Source: Candidatus Saccharibacteria bacterium HGW-Saccharibacteria-1
GTDB taxonomy: Bacteria; Patescibacteriota; Saccharimonadia; Saccharimonadales; Saccharimonadaceae
Reading direction: 5' to 3'
DNA length: 50,922 bases
Assembly (NCBI GenBank): GCA_002839415.1
Contig: PGXZ01000008.1
Location: 1-50,922 of the forward strand
A program made the position numbers and the translations under genes. Of the stretch, positions 36,940-44,675 are shown piece after piece. Numbering within the stretch: position 1 is the stretch's first letter; each line of letters starts with the position of its first letter. The notes beneath the pieces were generated by a model. It was not told where the DNA came from, made no database searches, and saw only the letters and a list, made by a program, of their open reading frames with translations.

Positions 36940-37125
36940 ATGCTTATGTGGTTACGTAGGATTACTCTCTCGGTTTATATTTTAGCCTTAAAAACTAAAT
37001 ATGAATCTATTTATACACTAATTTTCAATAATTGCAAGTTTTTTTACTTTTTAATTATTGGTGTATCTATAATAATTATAGCGTCTATTGCGATTTTTTG
37101 GGTTTTATCGTATTTTAATAGATAG
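36940..37125 (+). CDS. Doubtful small membrane protein ahead of the pilin array
   Basis: An open frame of up to 61 codons ends 2 nt before the first pilin ATG. Its last 28 residues form a clean membrane helix (FYFLIIGVSIIIIASIAIFW). The proposed start lies close to the divergent promoter region and there is no SD, while TATAAT at 37068-37073 inside the frame looks like the pilin promoter. AT-rich DNA easily yields such hydrophobic frames. Confidence 0.2.
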   Translation: MLMWLRRITLSVYILALKTKYESIYTLIFNNCKFFYFLIIGVSIIIIASIAIFWVLSYFNR

Positions 37126-37127
37126 AT

Positions 37128-37514
37128 ATGAAAATAAAACAAATAGTAAAATTAGTATTTTTGACAGCCTTTATGATTGGCGGCCTGGCATGTAATGTTA
37201 GCCCTGTTTTTGCAGCTAATTGTAGTGGTCACGAAACGGCAATCATCAACTGCACTCAAACGGGCGGTACCGACCTTAAGAGTAATGGCGTTTGGGCGCT
37301 TTTACTGCTTGCAATTAACATCTTGACGGCTGGTATTGGTATTGTGGCGGTGGGTGGAATTGTATATGGGTCTATACTATATACATCCGCCAAATCAAAT
37401 CCGGATCAGGTTAAAAAGGCGATCAATATAATTATAAATGTTGTTATTGGTCTGGTAACTTATTTTCTTGCCTGGTCTTTCTTGAATTATATAATCCCTG
37501 GAGGTCTGTTTTAA
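37128..37514 (+). CDS. VirB2/TrbC-like pilin subunit 1
   Basis: 128 residues. A signal peptide of about 28 residues ends VFAANC. A short polar loop and two membrane helices (about 55-80 and 103-123) around a short cytoplasmic turn (YTSAKSNPDQVKKA) follow, the VirB2/TrbC pilin layout. First of four nearly abutting pilin genes (gaps 0-2 nt), divergent from the secretion operon. It would be polymerised into a conjugation-type pilus. Confidence 0.78.
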   Translation: MKIKQIVKLVFLTAFMIGGLACNVSPVFAANCSGHETAIINCTQTGGTDLKSNGVWALLLLAINILTAGIGIVAVGGIVYGSILYTSAKSNPDQVKKAINIIINVVIGLVTYFLAWSFLNYIIPGGLF

Positions 37515-37516
37515 TT

Positions 37517-37936
37517 ATGAAAGTTGTTCGTAGCTGGTTATTGTCAATAACAATGGTTATAACTATGGGCGGTGTATTATTTACAACTGCAATACCTCAA
37601 GTTGCTTTTGCGGCAGATGCCTGTAATAAGGGTTTTTTAGGTTTTCCGGCTTGGTATAGGGGCTTGACCGACGGCGATTGTAATATTAAAAGTCCAGGCG
37701 ATGATATAAGCGGCTTTGTTTGGCATATTGCACTTAACTGTATTGAAATTGCATTAGTGTCGGTGGCTTATATTGCAACCTTCTTTATTTTGTACGCGGG
37801 CTTTATGATGATAGTAAACAGTGGCAGCTCTGATATAGTGGCTAAGTCAAGGCAAACTATCTTAAACGCTGTTATCGGATTAGTCATTTCCATTGCTGCG
37901 GTTTCTATTGTTAATCTAATAGCTGGTATAATTTAG
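37517..37936 (+). CDS. VirB2/TrbC-like pilin subunit 2
   Basis: 139 residues. Signal peptide to about residue 32 (VAFAADAC), then an extracytoplasmic loop of about 35 residues with two further cysteines (NKGFLGF...DGDC), then two helices (about 73-97 and 114-137) separated by NSGSSDIVAKSRQT. The cysteine-bearing loop distinguishes it from the other copies. Starts 2 nt after pilin 1. Confidence 0.75.
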   Translation: MKVVRSWLLSITMVITMGGVLFTTAIPQVAFAADACNKGFLGFPAWYRGLTDGDCNIKSPGDDISGFVWHIALNCIEIALVSVAYIATFFILYAGFMMIVNSGSSDIVAKSRQTILNAVIGLVISIAAVSIVNLIAGII

Positions 37937-37938
37937 AT

Positions 37939-38220
37939 ATGAATTTTTTAAATAATTTTGCGGGATTATTGGGTGACGACGTCAAGCTACCCCATTTTAC
38001 AGCCGGCGAGGTATTAGGTGGTGTTCTTGATGTGTTTTATTTTGTTGCAGGTGTGGCGGCTGTGATTGTGATTATTATCGCCGGATATTATTTCGTAACT
38101 GGCGGCAGCAACCCTGCTACGGTTGCGAAAGCAAAAAATGCTATTTTATATGCAGTCATAGGCTTGATTATCATAATCATTGCATTTTCAATAACTAATT
38201 TCATAACAGGAGCATTTTAA
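37939..38220 (+). CDS. VirB2/TrbC-like pilin subunit 3 (short, no signal peptide)
   Basis: 93 residues, the shortest copy. It has the two helices and the GGSNPATVAKAKNAILYAVIGL core of the family but lacks the N-terminal signal peptide present in the others, so its export or membrane insertion must differ. Starts 2 nt after pilin 2. Confidence 0.72.
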   Translation: MNFLNNFAGLLGDDVKLPHFTAGEVLGGVLDVFYFVAGVAAVIVIIIAGYYFVTGGSNPATVAKAKNAILYAVIGLIIIIIAFSITNFITGAF

Positions 38221-38601
38221 GTGAAAATAATTAAGAATTTTTTTGTAATTTTCGGATTGATATTGGGCATGGGCTTAGTATTTACTCCTAATTTGGTCGG
38301 GGCTGTTAATATGGCTGATATCTATGATGGATGTACTGGCGCTAGTGACTCTTCTATATGCAGTCATAAAAATGACAATATTAAAACTTTTATTAAAACT
38401 GGCGTGAACATACTACTCTATATTCTTGGTGCAGTTTCGGTAATTATGATTATCGTATCTGGTATATATTACACAGTATCCGGTGGCGATCCATCCGCTA
38501 CGACCAAAGCAAAAAATACGCTGCTTTATGCAGTTGTAGGCCTGGTGGTTGCAGTTATGGCGTATGCGATTGTTAACTTTGTATTAACATACTTTAAATA
38601 A
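38221..38601 (+). CDS. VirB2/TrbC-like pilin subunit 4
   Basis: 126 residues starting with GTG immediately after the stop of pilin 3, with zero spacing. Signal peptide to about residue 29 (LVGAVN), a loop with two cysteines (DGCTGASDSSIC), then the paired helices with core SGGDPSATTKAKNTLLYAVVGL. The end of the first pilin operon. Confidence 0.78.
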   Translation: MKIIKNFFVIFGLILGMGLVFTPNLVGAVNMADIYDGCTGASDSSICSHKNDNIKTFIKTGVNILLYILGAVSVIMIIVSGIYYTVSGGDPSATTKAKNTLLYAVVGLVVAVMAYAIVNFVLTYFK

Positions 38602-38652
38602 CAAAATTACATAAGTATATAAAAATATAAATTAAGCTTAACAAACTCCCGA

Positions 38653-38668
38653 ACATCTGTTATAAATA
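38653..38668 (+). promoter_or_regulatory. Pilin promoter A with extended -10
   Basis: ACATCTGTTATAAATA contains the extended -10 TGTTATAAA. The identical 16 nt recur at 39206-39221 ahead of the next pilin gene, so pilins 5 and 6 have matching promoters separate from the first four. Each is followed by an AAAGGA/AAAGG-type ribosome site. Confidence 0.6.
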
Positions 38669-38699
38669 TAGTAAGAATTAATGAAAGGAATTAGTAAAA

Positions 38700-39110
38700 A
38701 TGAAAAAAGCGATTAAAACTATGCTTGCTGGTCTGTTGATAGTACCTATGCTAGCGCTAGGCGCAAATATGGGTATTTCACTTATCCAGCCAGATTACGC
38801 GCAAGCACAAACTGCCGTACCATCAATTAGCGAGGGTGCAAGCGCAGCTAAGGGAACTGGCCAAGCAGATACACTAATGGGTGACGGTGGTATCTTTACG
38901 ACCATATCTAACGTTGCATTGTATGTAATCGGCGCAATTAGCGTTTTGATGTTAATCTATGGTGGTATTAGGTATACTATCTCTGGCGGTGACTCGGCCG
39001 CTGTAACAGCAGCAAAGAATACTATTCTTTATGCGATTGTTGGTATTGTTATTGCCCTACTGGCTTATGCTGTAGTTAATTTCGTTCTAAAGTCGTTAGT
39101 CGCAGCTTAG
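38700..39110 (+). CDS. VirB2/TrbC-like pilin subunit 5
   Basis: 136 residues. Signal peptide about 1-36 (ending DYAQAQ), polar stretch SEGASAAKGTGQADTLMGDG, then two helices with the core TISGGDSAAVTAAKNTILYA. Very close to the minus-strand copy at 41291, which shares the xxGQxDxLxGxxGIFTTI motif. Independent promoter, AAAGGA ribosome site and terminator suggest the main, separately regulated pilin. Which copy is the major subunit is not known. Confidence 0.82.
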   Translation: MKKAIKTMLAGLLIVPMLALGANMGISLIQPDYAQAQTAVPSISEGASAAKGTGQADTLMGDGGIFTTISNVALYVIGAISVLMLIYGGIRYTISGGDSAAVTAAKNTILYAIVGIVIALLAYAVVNFVLKSLVAA

Positions 39111-39146
39111 TTTTGTAAATAAATAAAACCCCTAGGTCGATTAACC

Positions 39147-39185
39147 TAAATATTCCACCCTGGTAAGCCGGGGTGGAATATTTTT
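39147..39185 (+). terminator. Rho-independent terminator after pilin 5
   Basis: AAATATTCCACCC and its reverse complement enclose a 10-nt loop, followed by a T-run at 39181-39185. Confidence 0.85.
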
Positions 39186-39205
39186 ATGCATTAACATTTT
39201 GTTAG

Positions 39206-39221
39206 ACATCTGTTATAAATA
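39206..39221 (+). promoter_or_regulatory. Pilin promoter B, identical to promoter A
   Basis: Same 16-nt block as at 38653-38668, located 29 nt before the ATG of pilin 6. Confidence 0.6.
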
Positions 39222-39250
39222 GTGATAGATATTTTAAAAAAGGAAAAATA

Positions 39251-39652
39251 ATGATAAAAACAATTAAGAATTTTGTTATCGGCGTAGTTTCGGTGGCGGT
39301 ATTAGCGATTAGTGTGGGCGTAACCTTCCCATTCGTACCTCTGGTTGCAGCATGTGATGATGGCTACACTTTGCAAAATGGTGCGTGTATTGTTGTCGGT
39401 GATGATGATTTACCAAAAGATTTAACCGTAGTAATTAAAAATATTGTTAATGTAGCGCTATATGTGCTGGGTGCATTAAGTGTTTTGATGTTGATATACG
39501 GTGGTTTTAGATATACTACATCGGGTGGAAAAAGTGAATCAATAGTTGCAGCAAAAAATACAATTTTATACGCAATAATCGGTATCATAGTCGCGTTGTT
39601 GTCTTATGCAATTGTTAATTTTGTTATAACAGCACTTATTAAATCAGCATAG
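39251..39652 (+). CDS. VirB2/TrbC-like pilin subunit 6
   Basis: 133 residues. Signal peptide to about residue 34, a two-cysteine loop (CDDGYTLQNGAC) and an acidic patch GDDDLPKD, then the paired helices with core TSGGKSESIVAAKNTILYA. Own promoter and AAAGGAAAA ribosome site. The exposed loop is unrelated to those of the other copies although the helical core is shared. Confidence 0.8.
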   Translation: MIKTIKNFVIGVVSVAVLAISVGVTFPFVPLVAACDDGYTLQNGACIVVGDDDLPKDLTVVIKNIVNVALYVLGALSVLMLIYGGFRYTTSGGKSESIVAAKNTILYAIIGIIVALLSYAIVNFVITALIKSA

Positions 39653-39670
39653 ATTTTCGGACGTTATTTA

Positions 39671-39710
39671 ATTAAAAATACAGCCTCATGATGAGGCTGT
39701 ATTTTTAATT
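39671..39710. terminator. Bidirectional terminator between pilin 6 and hsp20
   Basis: A perfect 20+20 nt palindrome centred on CATGATG, with arms starting AATTAAAAATACAGCC. Convergent genes flank it, and both outer arms supply A/T tracts, so it can stop transcription from both sides. Confidence 0.85.
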
Positions 39711-39724
39711 TTACCAAAGTACTT

Positions 39725-40192
39725 TTATTGAACTTGGATTTTCTTTGCTTGTTCTTGACGAACTTTGTTAAAGCTGATGGTTAACTCGCCATCCTTTAGG
39801 ACTGCTTCGACTTCGTCTTCTTTGACGCTAACTGGTAGTACTAATGTACGGCTGAATTCACCCCAATAGCATTCTTGAATGTGCCAGTTGATTGCATTTG
39901 TGTCATCACCGCTACTTAGCGTGCCGCTGATAGTCAAAATACCGTCGCTGATACTTACATCAAGCTCTTCTTTATTTACGCCGGCTGTACGAGCTTTGAC
40001 GACCAATTGTTCGTCAGTTTCGTACATATCCACTGCTAATTGACCTGGGAATTCTTCTTCTGAATCATCCCAATTGTCCTCGGCAACAACTGTCGTAATA
40101 CCTTCATCGTCTGATGTTAGTGTGTCGTCGTTTAGGAAAGCTGCAGTCAGCTCATCTTCGATTAATAAATCATCGTTTTGTTTACGGGCCAT
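39725..40192 (-). CDS. Hsp20/alpha-crystallin family small heat-shock protein
   Basis: 155 residues. An acidic N-terminal arm of about 50 residues precedes the alpha-crystallin domain (about 55-150) with LAVDMYETDEQLVVKA, GVNKEELDVSISDGILTISG and the late VLKDGELTISF strand. The C-terminal I-x-I-like anchoring motif appears reduced to IQVQ. It holds unfolding proteins in soluble form. I start at ATG 40192 because GGAGG lies 6 nt upstream and the GTG at 40204 overlaps that site. Confidence 0.9.
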   Translation of the reverse strand: MARKQNDDLLIEDELTAAFLNDDTLTSDDEGITTVVAEDNWDDSEEEFPGQLAVDMYETDEQLVVKARTAGVNKEELDVSISDGILTISGTLSSGDDTNAINWHIQECYWGEFSRTLVLPVSVKEDEVEAVLKDGELTISFNKVRQEQAKKIQVQ

Positions 40193-40220
40193 GATATCCT
40201 CCACTTTCTCTAGGCTCTAC

Positions 40221-40265
40221 TTGACAAATAGTCTCTCACATTATAACTAACATATACGGTATAAT
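40221..40265. promoter_or_regulatory. Divergent promoter between hsp20 and comF
   Basis: On the plus strand TTGACA (40221-40226) with TATAAC (40242-40247, 15-nt spacing) and a second TATAAT (40260-40265) point toward comF. The complement of 40240-40245 reads TATAAT toward hsp20. I saw no CIRCE-type inverted repeat. Confidence 0.4.
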
Positions 40266-40299
40266 CAACCTTAGGAGGCCTCTAAACGTAAAAAATACA

Positions 40300-40965
40300 A
40301 TGATTGATGATTTAATCTCTATGATAGCTCCACACCACTGTTGTGGATGCGGTAAAACTGGCGGTTTATTGTGTGATGATTGTAAATATAACATCATACA
40401 TGAACCAATTAGCTCGTGTATTGTCTGTAATCGACCCACAAATTCAAATTGCTTATGTAACACTTGTGAAGCGCCCTTCAACCAGGCATGGGTTGTTGGT
40501 GAACGAAATGGTATTTTGCAACGTTTAATCGGACTTTACAAATTTGAACGAACCAGGTCGGCTTATAAGGATCTGGGCGGATTGCTAATTGATATCTTAC
40601 CTGAATTACCGAGTAATTGCATAGTTATACCTATACCGACAGTTTCGTCTCATATTCGCGAAAGAGGCTATGATCATATGTTGTTGATCGCAAAATATAT
40701 TGCAAATGCGCGTAATTTGAAATGCCGGCAACTTATTTATCGTCAAACTAATACAAAGCAACGTCAAAAGGGCGCCAGGCAACGTATGGAGCAAGCTAAG
40801 CGGGCTTTTGGCCTAAAAAGCGATACAGACACTAATGCCCCCTATTTGTTGATAGATGACGTCTATACAACAGGTGCGACGATAAAATGCGCAAGCCAGA
40901 TTTTGCGCAAAGCTGGCGTAAAGCAAGTATTTGTTGCAATAATTGCGCGACAAACTCTCGACTGA
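40300..40965 (+). CDS. comF: ComF family phosphoribosyltransferase-like protein
   Basis: 221 residues. An N-terminal zinc-ribbon-like region has CCGCGKTGGLLCDDC, CIVC and CLCNTC pairs. The type I PRTase fold follows with IPIPTVSSHIRERGYDH and the PRPP loop LLIDDVYTTGAT (about 190-201). ComF supports DNA uptake during natural transformation. The locus contains no other competence gene, although a type IV prepilin is at 47300. AGGAGG at 40273-40278 is 21 nt from the ATG, too far to act normally. Confidence 0.9.
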   Translation: MIDDLISMIAPHHCCGCGKTGGLLCDDCKYNIIHEPISSCIVCNRPTNSNCLCNTCEAPFNQAWVVGERNGILQRLIGLYKFERTRSAYKDLGGLLIDILPELPSNCIVIPIPTVSSHIRERGYDHMLLIAKYIANARNLKCRQLIYRQTNTKQRQKGARQRMEQAKRAFGLKSDTDTNAPYLLIDDVYTTGATIKCASQILRKAGVKQVFVAIIARQTLD

Positions 40966-41017
40966 GCTGGCGGTATCTGTTATTATTGTAAATGTTATTT
41001 TTTGTAACGCATTATCA

Positions 41018-41107
41018 GGAGAGGTGCCCGAGTGGTTTAAGGGAACAGTCTTGAAAACTGTCGTGTCAGCAATGGCACCGCGAGTTCGAATCTCGCCCTC
41101 TCCGCCA
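41018..41107 (+). tRNA. tRNA-Ser (anticodon UGA)
   Basis: A 90-nt gene with acceptor GGAGAGG pairing with CCTCTCC, a long variable arm, anticodon loop CTTGAAA (TGA) and T-arm GCGAG-TTCGAAT-CTCGC. The CCA end is encoded. A hairpin terminator follows directly. Confidence 0.97.
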
Positions 41108-41145
41108 AATTAAAATAATGACCATTTAGGTCATTATTTTAATTT
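41107..41145 (+). terminator. Hairpin terminator of tRNA-Ser(UGA)
   Basis: A 17-bp perfect inverted repeat (arms AAATTAAAATAATGACC and complement) with a 5-nt loop ATTTA begins at the last A of the tRNA CCA end. Confidence 0.85.
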
Positions 41146-41281
41146 AACGAGATTACGAGTTTCGAACTCGCGGGCGTCGGTAAGACCGACGCAACCGTGA
41201 GTTTGGTGAAGCGATTGAAGTAAAAAAGTGTTTACACTTTTTATGAAAGAGCGAAGGAGGCTTTGGCCGACATCTCGCCCT
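41146..41281. repeat. tRNA-Ser-trailing cassette 1 (structured, tRNA-derived)
   Basis: A non-coding stretch with three perfect small stem-loops: GAGTT-TCG-AACTC (41157-41169), GCGTCGGT-AAG-ACCGACGC (41174-41192) and AAAAAGTG-TTTA-CACTTTTT (41223-41242). The segment 41161-41172 is an exact 12-nt inverted copy of the tRNA T-arm (41079-41090). The last 10 nt, ATCTCGCCCT (41272-41281), repeat 41090-41099 of the tRNA at an offset of 182 nt. A second cassette of the same plan is at 48940. Confidence 0.55.
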
Positions 41282-41290
41282 TAAATAATG

Positions 41291-41701
41291 CTAAACGTTA
41301 GTCCCGCCAACGCTAGCCCCGGGTATCAAAGTCGAAAGAACGAAATTGATAGCCGCATAGGCCAGTATAGCAACAACTAGACCAACAATCGCATATAAAA
41401 TGGTGTTTTTAGCAGCGGTGATAGTAGTTGCATTGCCACCCGAGATGACATAACGCAAGCCACCGAAAATTAACATTACAACACTTAATGCGCCCACCAT
41501 GAATAGCATAGTATTTGTAATTGTTGTAAAAATTCCAGCAGTGCCAAATAATGAATCTGGCTGACCCTGTGATTGCGCTGCCTCAGCACCGGCTTGGATT
41601 GGCGTTATCCCAAACGCTGGTACGCTAAAAGCTAATAAGCATAAAAATATACTTATCGTAATTACTAACGGCATAATATTGATTTTATTTAAATATTTCA
41701 T
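41291..41701 (-). CDS. VirB2/TrbC-like pilin subunit 7
   Basis: 136 residues. Signal peptide 1-33 ending VPAFGIT, then AGAEAAQSQGQPDSLFGTAGIFTTI and two helices around VISGGNATTITAAKNTILYA. Closest relative in the window is pilin 5 (38700). It stands apart from the array, on the opposite strand, between two tRNA-Ser genes and 9 nt from cassette 1. TATAAT lies upstream (complement of about 41736-41741), with AGGAAAG before the ATG. Confidence 0.82.
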   Translation of the reverse strand: MKYLNKINIMPLVITISIFLCLLAFSVPAFGITPIQAGAEAAQSQGQPDSLFGTAGIFTTITNTMLFMVGALSVVMLIFGGLRYVISGGNATTITAAKNTILYAIVGLVVAILAYAAINFVLSTLIPGASVGGTNV

Positions 41702-41735
41702 AACACTTTCCTGGTAGTTAAACCATATACCTGTA

Positions 41736-43382
41736 TTATAGCAAATATATTAAAAATATTCTAGCCTCTCGTGATAAATTTATGTTACAATAAATCAGCA
41801 CGGAGGAGTACCCAAGTGGCTGAAGGGGACGGTTTGCTAAATCGTTAGTCTGGGGAGACCTGGAGCGGGAGTTCGAATCTCCCCTCCTCCGCCAAGTAGA
41901 AAAATCAGAACCATTAGGGTCTGATTTTTTTATTTGTATCATCTCATTAAAGGGGTCGTTTACCTCAAATGTAATGATTTTGTCAGTAATTTCAATGTTA
42001 GAAACTAGTATAGTTAAGAGCCTTTGTTTTAGCTCGGGTTTCGAACTTTTGAATAACTCAGGCATTTCTGATGCAAGTGATAACAGATATGATTCAGTTA
42101 TTTCTAGGCCTTTGTTGTTATTAGACAGTAATTTGAATGTTTCGTTGAGCTGAGTCTTTTCTCGTTCAAGTTCTTTTGCAGTGTCGTTAAACATCTCTTC
42201 TGTAATACTCCCGCTACTGCGGATGTAGCTCATATAGTTACGCTTGATGCTGCCATCGACTTGTTTGCGGCATTTTATTATTTGCTCAATTTTATGTGCT
42301 CGAAACTGGTCATGCGTGTCGTGGCTGCTCTTGAGCTCTTTGATAATTCGCGTAATAAATTGAGGCGGTATTGCTACCGCCTCAATCGTTCGTTCAATCT
42401 TTGGTAATATCGAACGTTCAGATACATTACTATTTCTACATCTATTTTTACCAGTGTGTGGGCATTTGAGGTATGTGTAACCCCTAATCGAATAAGGTGA
42501 CATTGTGCGTGTCTTGCATTTACCGCAGCGTACGATAGATTTGAGTGTAAACCACTTTGAATCGTATTTCGTTGCTTTACCGCCGCCACGTTTATTGTTA
42601 GCGTCTTGGCATTGTTCGAATAGTTTTTCGCTAATTATTGGCTCATATTTATGACGATAGCGTTTTCCATTATGAACCATCCATCCGCAATAGAATGGAT
42701 TTTTGAGTATACGCTCCATATGTGCCGTACTGATAAATCCATTACCTGGATAATTACTGCGCAAACCCTGGTCTTTTAATGTTTTTGCAATAACAGCGAA
42801 TGGGAGGCCTCTAGCTCTCATCTCGAATGCTGATTTGATGTATGGTGCCCGCTCGTTGTCAATTTCGACGGTTGTGTCATTTTTACTCTTGCGTATATTT
42901 TTATAGCCAATTGGAGCTTTGTGTGGCCACAAGCCATCGTTTAGCATTTGGTCAAAGCGACGTCGGACATTATCGCTGCTTGACCTGGCGTAGTATTGGG
43001 CGAGCGACATCCCCATGTCTAATTGAAACCACGCAATCGCTGGTGAAGTTGAGTCGATTGTTAAATTATCATGCGGAAAATGTAACTCGATTCTATTTTG
43101 ATGTACAAGTGACTTTAGGTCAGATACGACTTGTTGTGATGAATCTCGAGTTAACCGGTCGATTTTATCAAAAACTACTAAACATTTTTCTTTTTCTTGT
43201 TTGATTTTTTCTACAAGTTTCGTAAACTTAACTCGCCCATCTTTGAATGCGCTTTCATCAAATTGGTGGTATTCATATTCTGCGTTGTTGATTTTTGCAT
43301 AATCCACGAGTCTACGCTCTTGTGCTGGGAGCGCATCCAACTGGTCGGTATTTGATACGCGTGCGATTAAAATCATTTTCAT
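41736..43382 (-). CDS. Large serine recombinase (integrase of the element)
   Basis: 548 codons as an open frame. An N-terminal resolvase domain has the nucleophile Ser10 in IARVSNTDQ and the DKIDRLTRD region. A Recombinase domain follows (about 155-260). A zinc ribbon (Cys286, Cys289, Cys307, Cys315) and a coiled coil (about 340-430) complete it. Residues from about 497 on are only antisense tRNA-Ser(GCU) sequence (WRRRGDSNSRS...), so the natural C-terminus is altered or extended by the integration junction. Its start overlaps the replication gene's stop by 4 nt. It would integrate and excise the element at the tRNA. Confidence 0.9.
   Translation of the reverse strand: MKMILIARVSNTDQLDALPAQERRLVDYAKINNAEYEYHQFDESAFKDGRVKFTKLVEKIKQEKEKCLVVFDKIDRLTRDSSQQVVSDLKSLVHQNRIELHFPHDNLTIDSTSPAIAWFQLDMGMSLAQYYARSSSDNVRRRFDQMLNDGLWPHKAPIGYKNIRKSKNDTTVEIDNERAPYIKSAFEMRARGLPFAVIAKTLKDQGLRSNYPGNGFISTAHMERILKNPFYCGWMVHNGKRYRHKYEPIISEKLFEQCQDANNKRGGGKATKYDSKWFTLKSIVRCGKCKTRTMSPYSIRGYTYLKCPHTGKNRCRNSNVSERSILPKIERTIEAVAIPPQFITRIIKELKSSHDTHDQFRAHKIEQIIKCRKQVDGSIKRNYMSYIRSSGSITEEMFNDTAKELEREKTQLNETFKLLSNNNKGLEITESYLLSLASEMPELFKSSKPELKQRLLTILVSNIEITDKIITFEVNDPFNEMIQIKKSDPNGSDFSTWRRRGDSNSRSRSPQTNDLANRPLQPLGYSSVLIYCNINLSREARIFLIYLL
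41802..41894 (+). tRNA. tRNA-Ser (anticodon GCU)
   Basis: A 93-nt gene with acceptor GGAGGAG pairing with CTCCTCC, anticodon loop TTGCTAA (GCT), a long variable arm and encoded CCA. The recombinase reading frame runs antisense through the whole gene, and the 3' end is the presumed attachment site of the adjacent element. Confidence 0.97.
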
Positions 43383-44554
43383 ACATTTAATTCCTTTTCA
43401 AAGTCTATTATCGATAACTTACCAAAATCTACAGTTTTGTCAAAGGCGTGCTTTGTTAGGCTAGTCTCTTGAACAGGGTTAAAATCATGCAGCGCCTTGT
43501 CGATTGCTAAAACCCAATCGAGACGTGTTCGCTTTGGAAATACTAACTCTTTTTTTAGACGATACCATGTTGAAGTGTCGGCTGTACCACTAACTAGGTG
43601 TTGGAAATCTCGATAGCCAACTTGATTCGTTATCATTAAACCTGCCGTAATTGCCAAATTCTGTCTGAGTGTTTTGCCGTTTTTACTTACGATTAGATTA
43701 TGTAAAATCTCGTAAGGCTTATCGGCATCCATGCTAATTAAATCAATCGACTTAGTTATCTTTTGCCAATGGTATAGGAGAGGTTTTTGGCATATTTCTT
43801 CATTAAACATACTATTTAGGGTCCATTCATTTAGTTCGGGATAGGTTTGTTTTATCTTTATCCGTTTATTAAGGCGAATTTCATATCGCAATATATTTTT
43901 CTCGTTTTCTATAATCAATTTATCAACTATTTTGGATTGTAATGTAGGCTCCTTTTCATAGGCTCGTTTTGTGCTTTTACGTGCTGTGCGTAAATCGGCG
44001 AGTTTATCATAAAATGCAATATCGATAGTGTTGGTGTGCAGGTGCAGGATATAGCCATCGCGGTAATCGGTGCGGTGCATATCATAAACCATTGTGATAT
44101 CTAATTTTGCTAGGACGTTAATTACAGCACGGCAAGCGGTTATGTGCGGCAATACAATATTTTTTGATGGATGAAACGCTATAATCGGCGCCTTCCTCAA
44201 GTCTTCAATTGAAAACACATAGCCTACGAGTTCATCTAATGCCCGCTGAAGAGCCTCAAGCAACAAAGGCAAATCAGCGCCCGTCAACTCCTCGAAATTA
44301 TTGCCTAGCAGCAGCTTGGGCGCGGAAAATTCCACACCAAGTTCGTAATACGGCGCTATCTCATTGAAACGTTTATAAAGCGTAAGTCTCGGCATATATC
44401 TTCCGAGTTTGGCGTATTGCTTGGCCATATTTAGGTTTGTTTTATTAAATCCCCGTCCTCTCATTAGTTGTGGAATAGTGAGCGGACTAAATCGTCCGCA
44501 ATCCAGCTTCATTGGGTCGGAGATTCCCAGTACAATTTTTATTGTGTCAACCAT
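43379..44554 (-). CDS. Replication initiation protein of phage gene II/X type
   Basis: 391 residues. From memory of M13 gene II protein I see the same order of landmarks: an N-terminal MVDTIKIVL strand, VEFSAPKLLLGNN (74-86; compare VEIKASPAKVLQGHN in M13), FYDK (181-184) with a candidate catalytic tyrosine, and LRYEIRLNKR (222-231). Such proteins nick the plus-strand origin and start rolling-circle replication. Coupled to the recombinase gene (ATGA) and preceded by GAGAGGA. The assignment rests on motif order, not on an alignment. Confidence 0.6.
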   Translation of the reverse strand: MVDTIKIVLGISDPMKLDCGRFSPLTIPQLMRGRGFNKTNLNMAKQYAKLGRYMPRLTLYKRFNEIAPYYELGVEFSAPKLLLGNNFEELTGADLPLLLEALQRALDELVGYVFSIEDLRKAPIIAFHPSKNIVLPHITACRAVINVLAKLDITMVYDMHRTDYRDGYILHLHTNTIDIAFYDKLADLRTARKSTKRAYEKEPTLQSKIVDKLIIENEKNILRYEIRLNKRIKIKQTYPELNEWTLNSMFNEEICQKPLLYHWQKITKSIDLISMDADKPYEILHNLIVSKNGKTLRQNLAITAGLMITNQVGYRDFQHLVSGTADTSTWYRLKKELVFPKRTRLDWVLAIDKALHDFNPVQETSLTKHAFDKTVDFGKLSIIDFEKELNV

Positions 44555-44570
44555 TAGAACTGTCCTCTCG

Positions 44571-44675
44571 TTATTTTTTACGTTCGAGGTCCATCTCGAT
44601 GAGTACGTCGAAAAGAGCCGTAACAGCCTCCACTGCTTGCTCGTCTAAATTGATATTGTTTTGTGTACTCGACAT
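44571..44675 (-). CDS. 34-residue acidic microprotein of the element
   Basis: The frame reads MSSTQNNINLDEQAVEAVTA followed by LFDVLIEMDLERKK and a TAA stop. GAGAGGA sits 6 nt before the ATG, the same ribosome site as used for the next gene, which starts 16 nt after this stop. The second half is a likely amphipathic helix. No family is recognised. Small acidic proteins at this place in replication operons can act as copy-number or single-strand-binding helpers, but that is speculation. Confidence 0.6.
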   Translation of the reverse strand: MSSTQNNINLDEQAVEAVTALFDVLIEMDLERKK

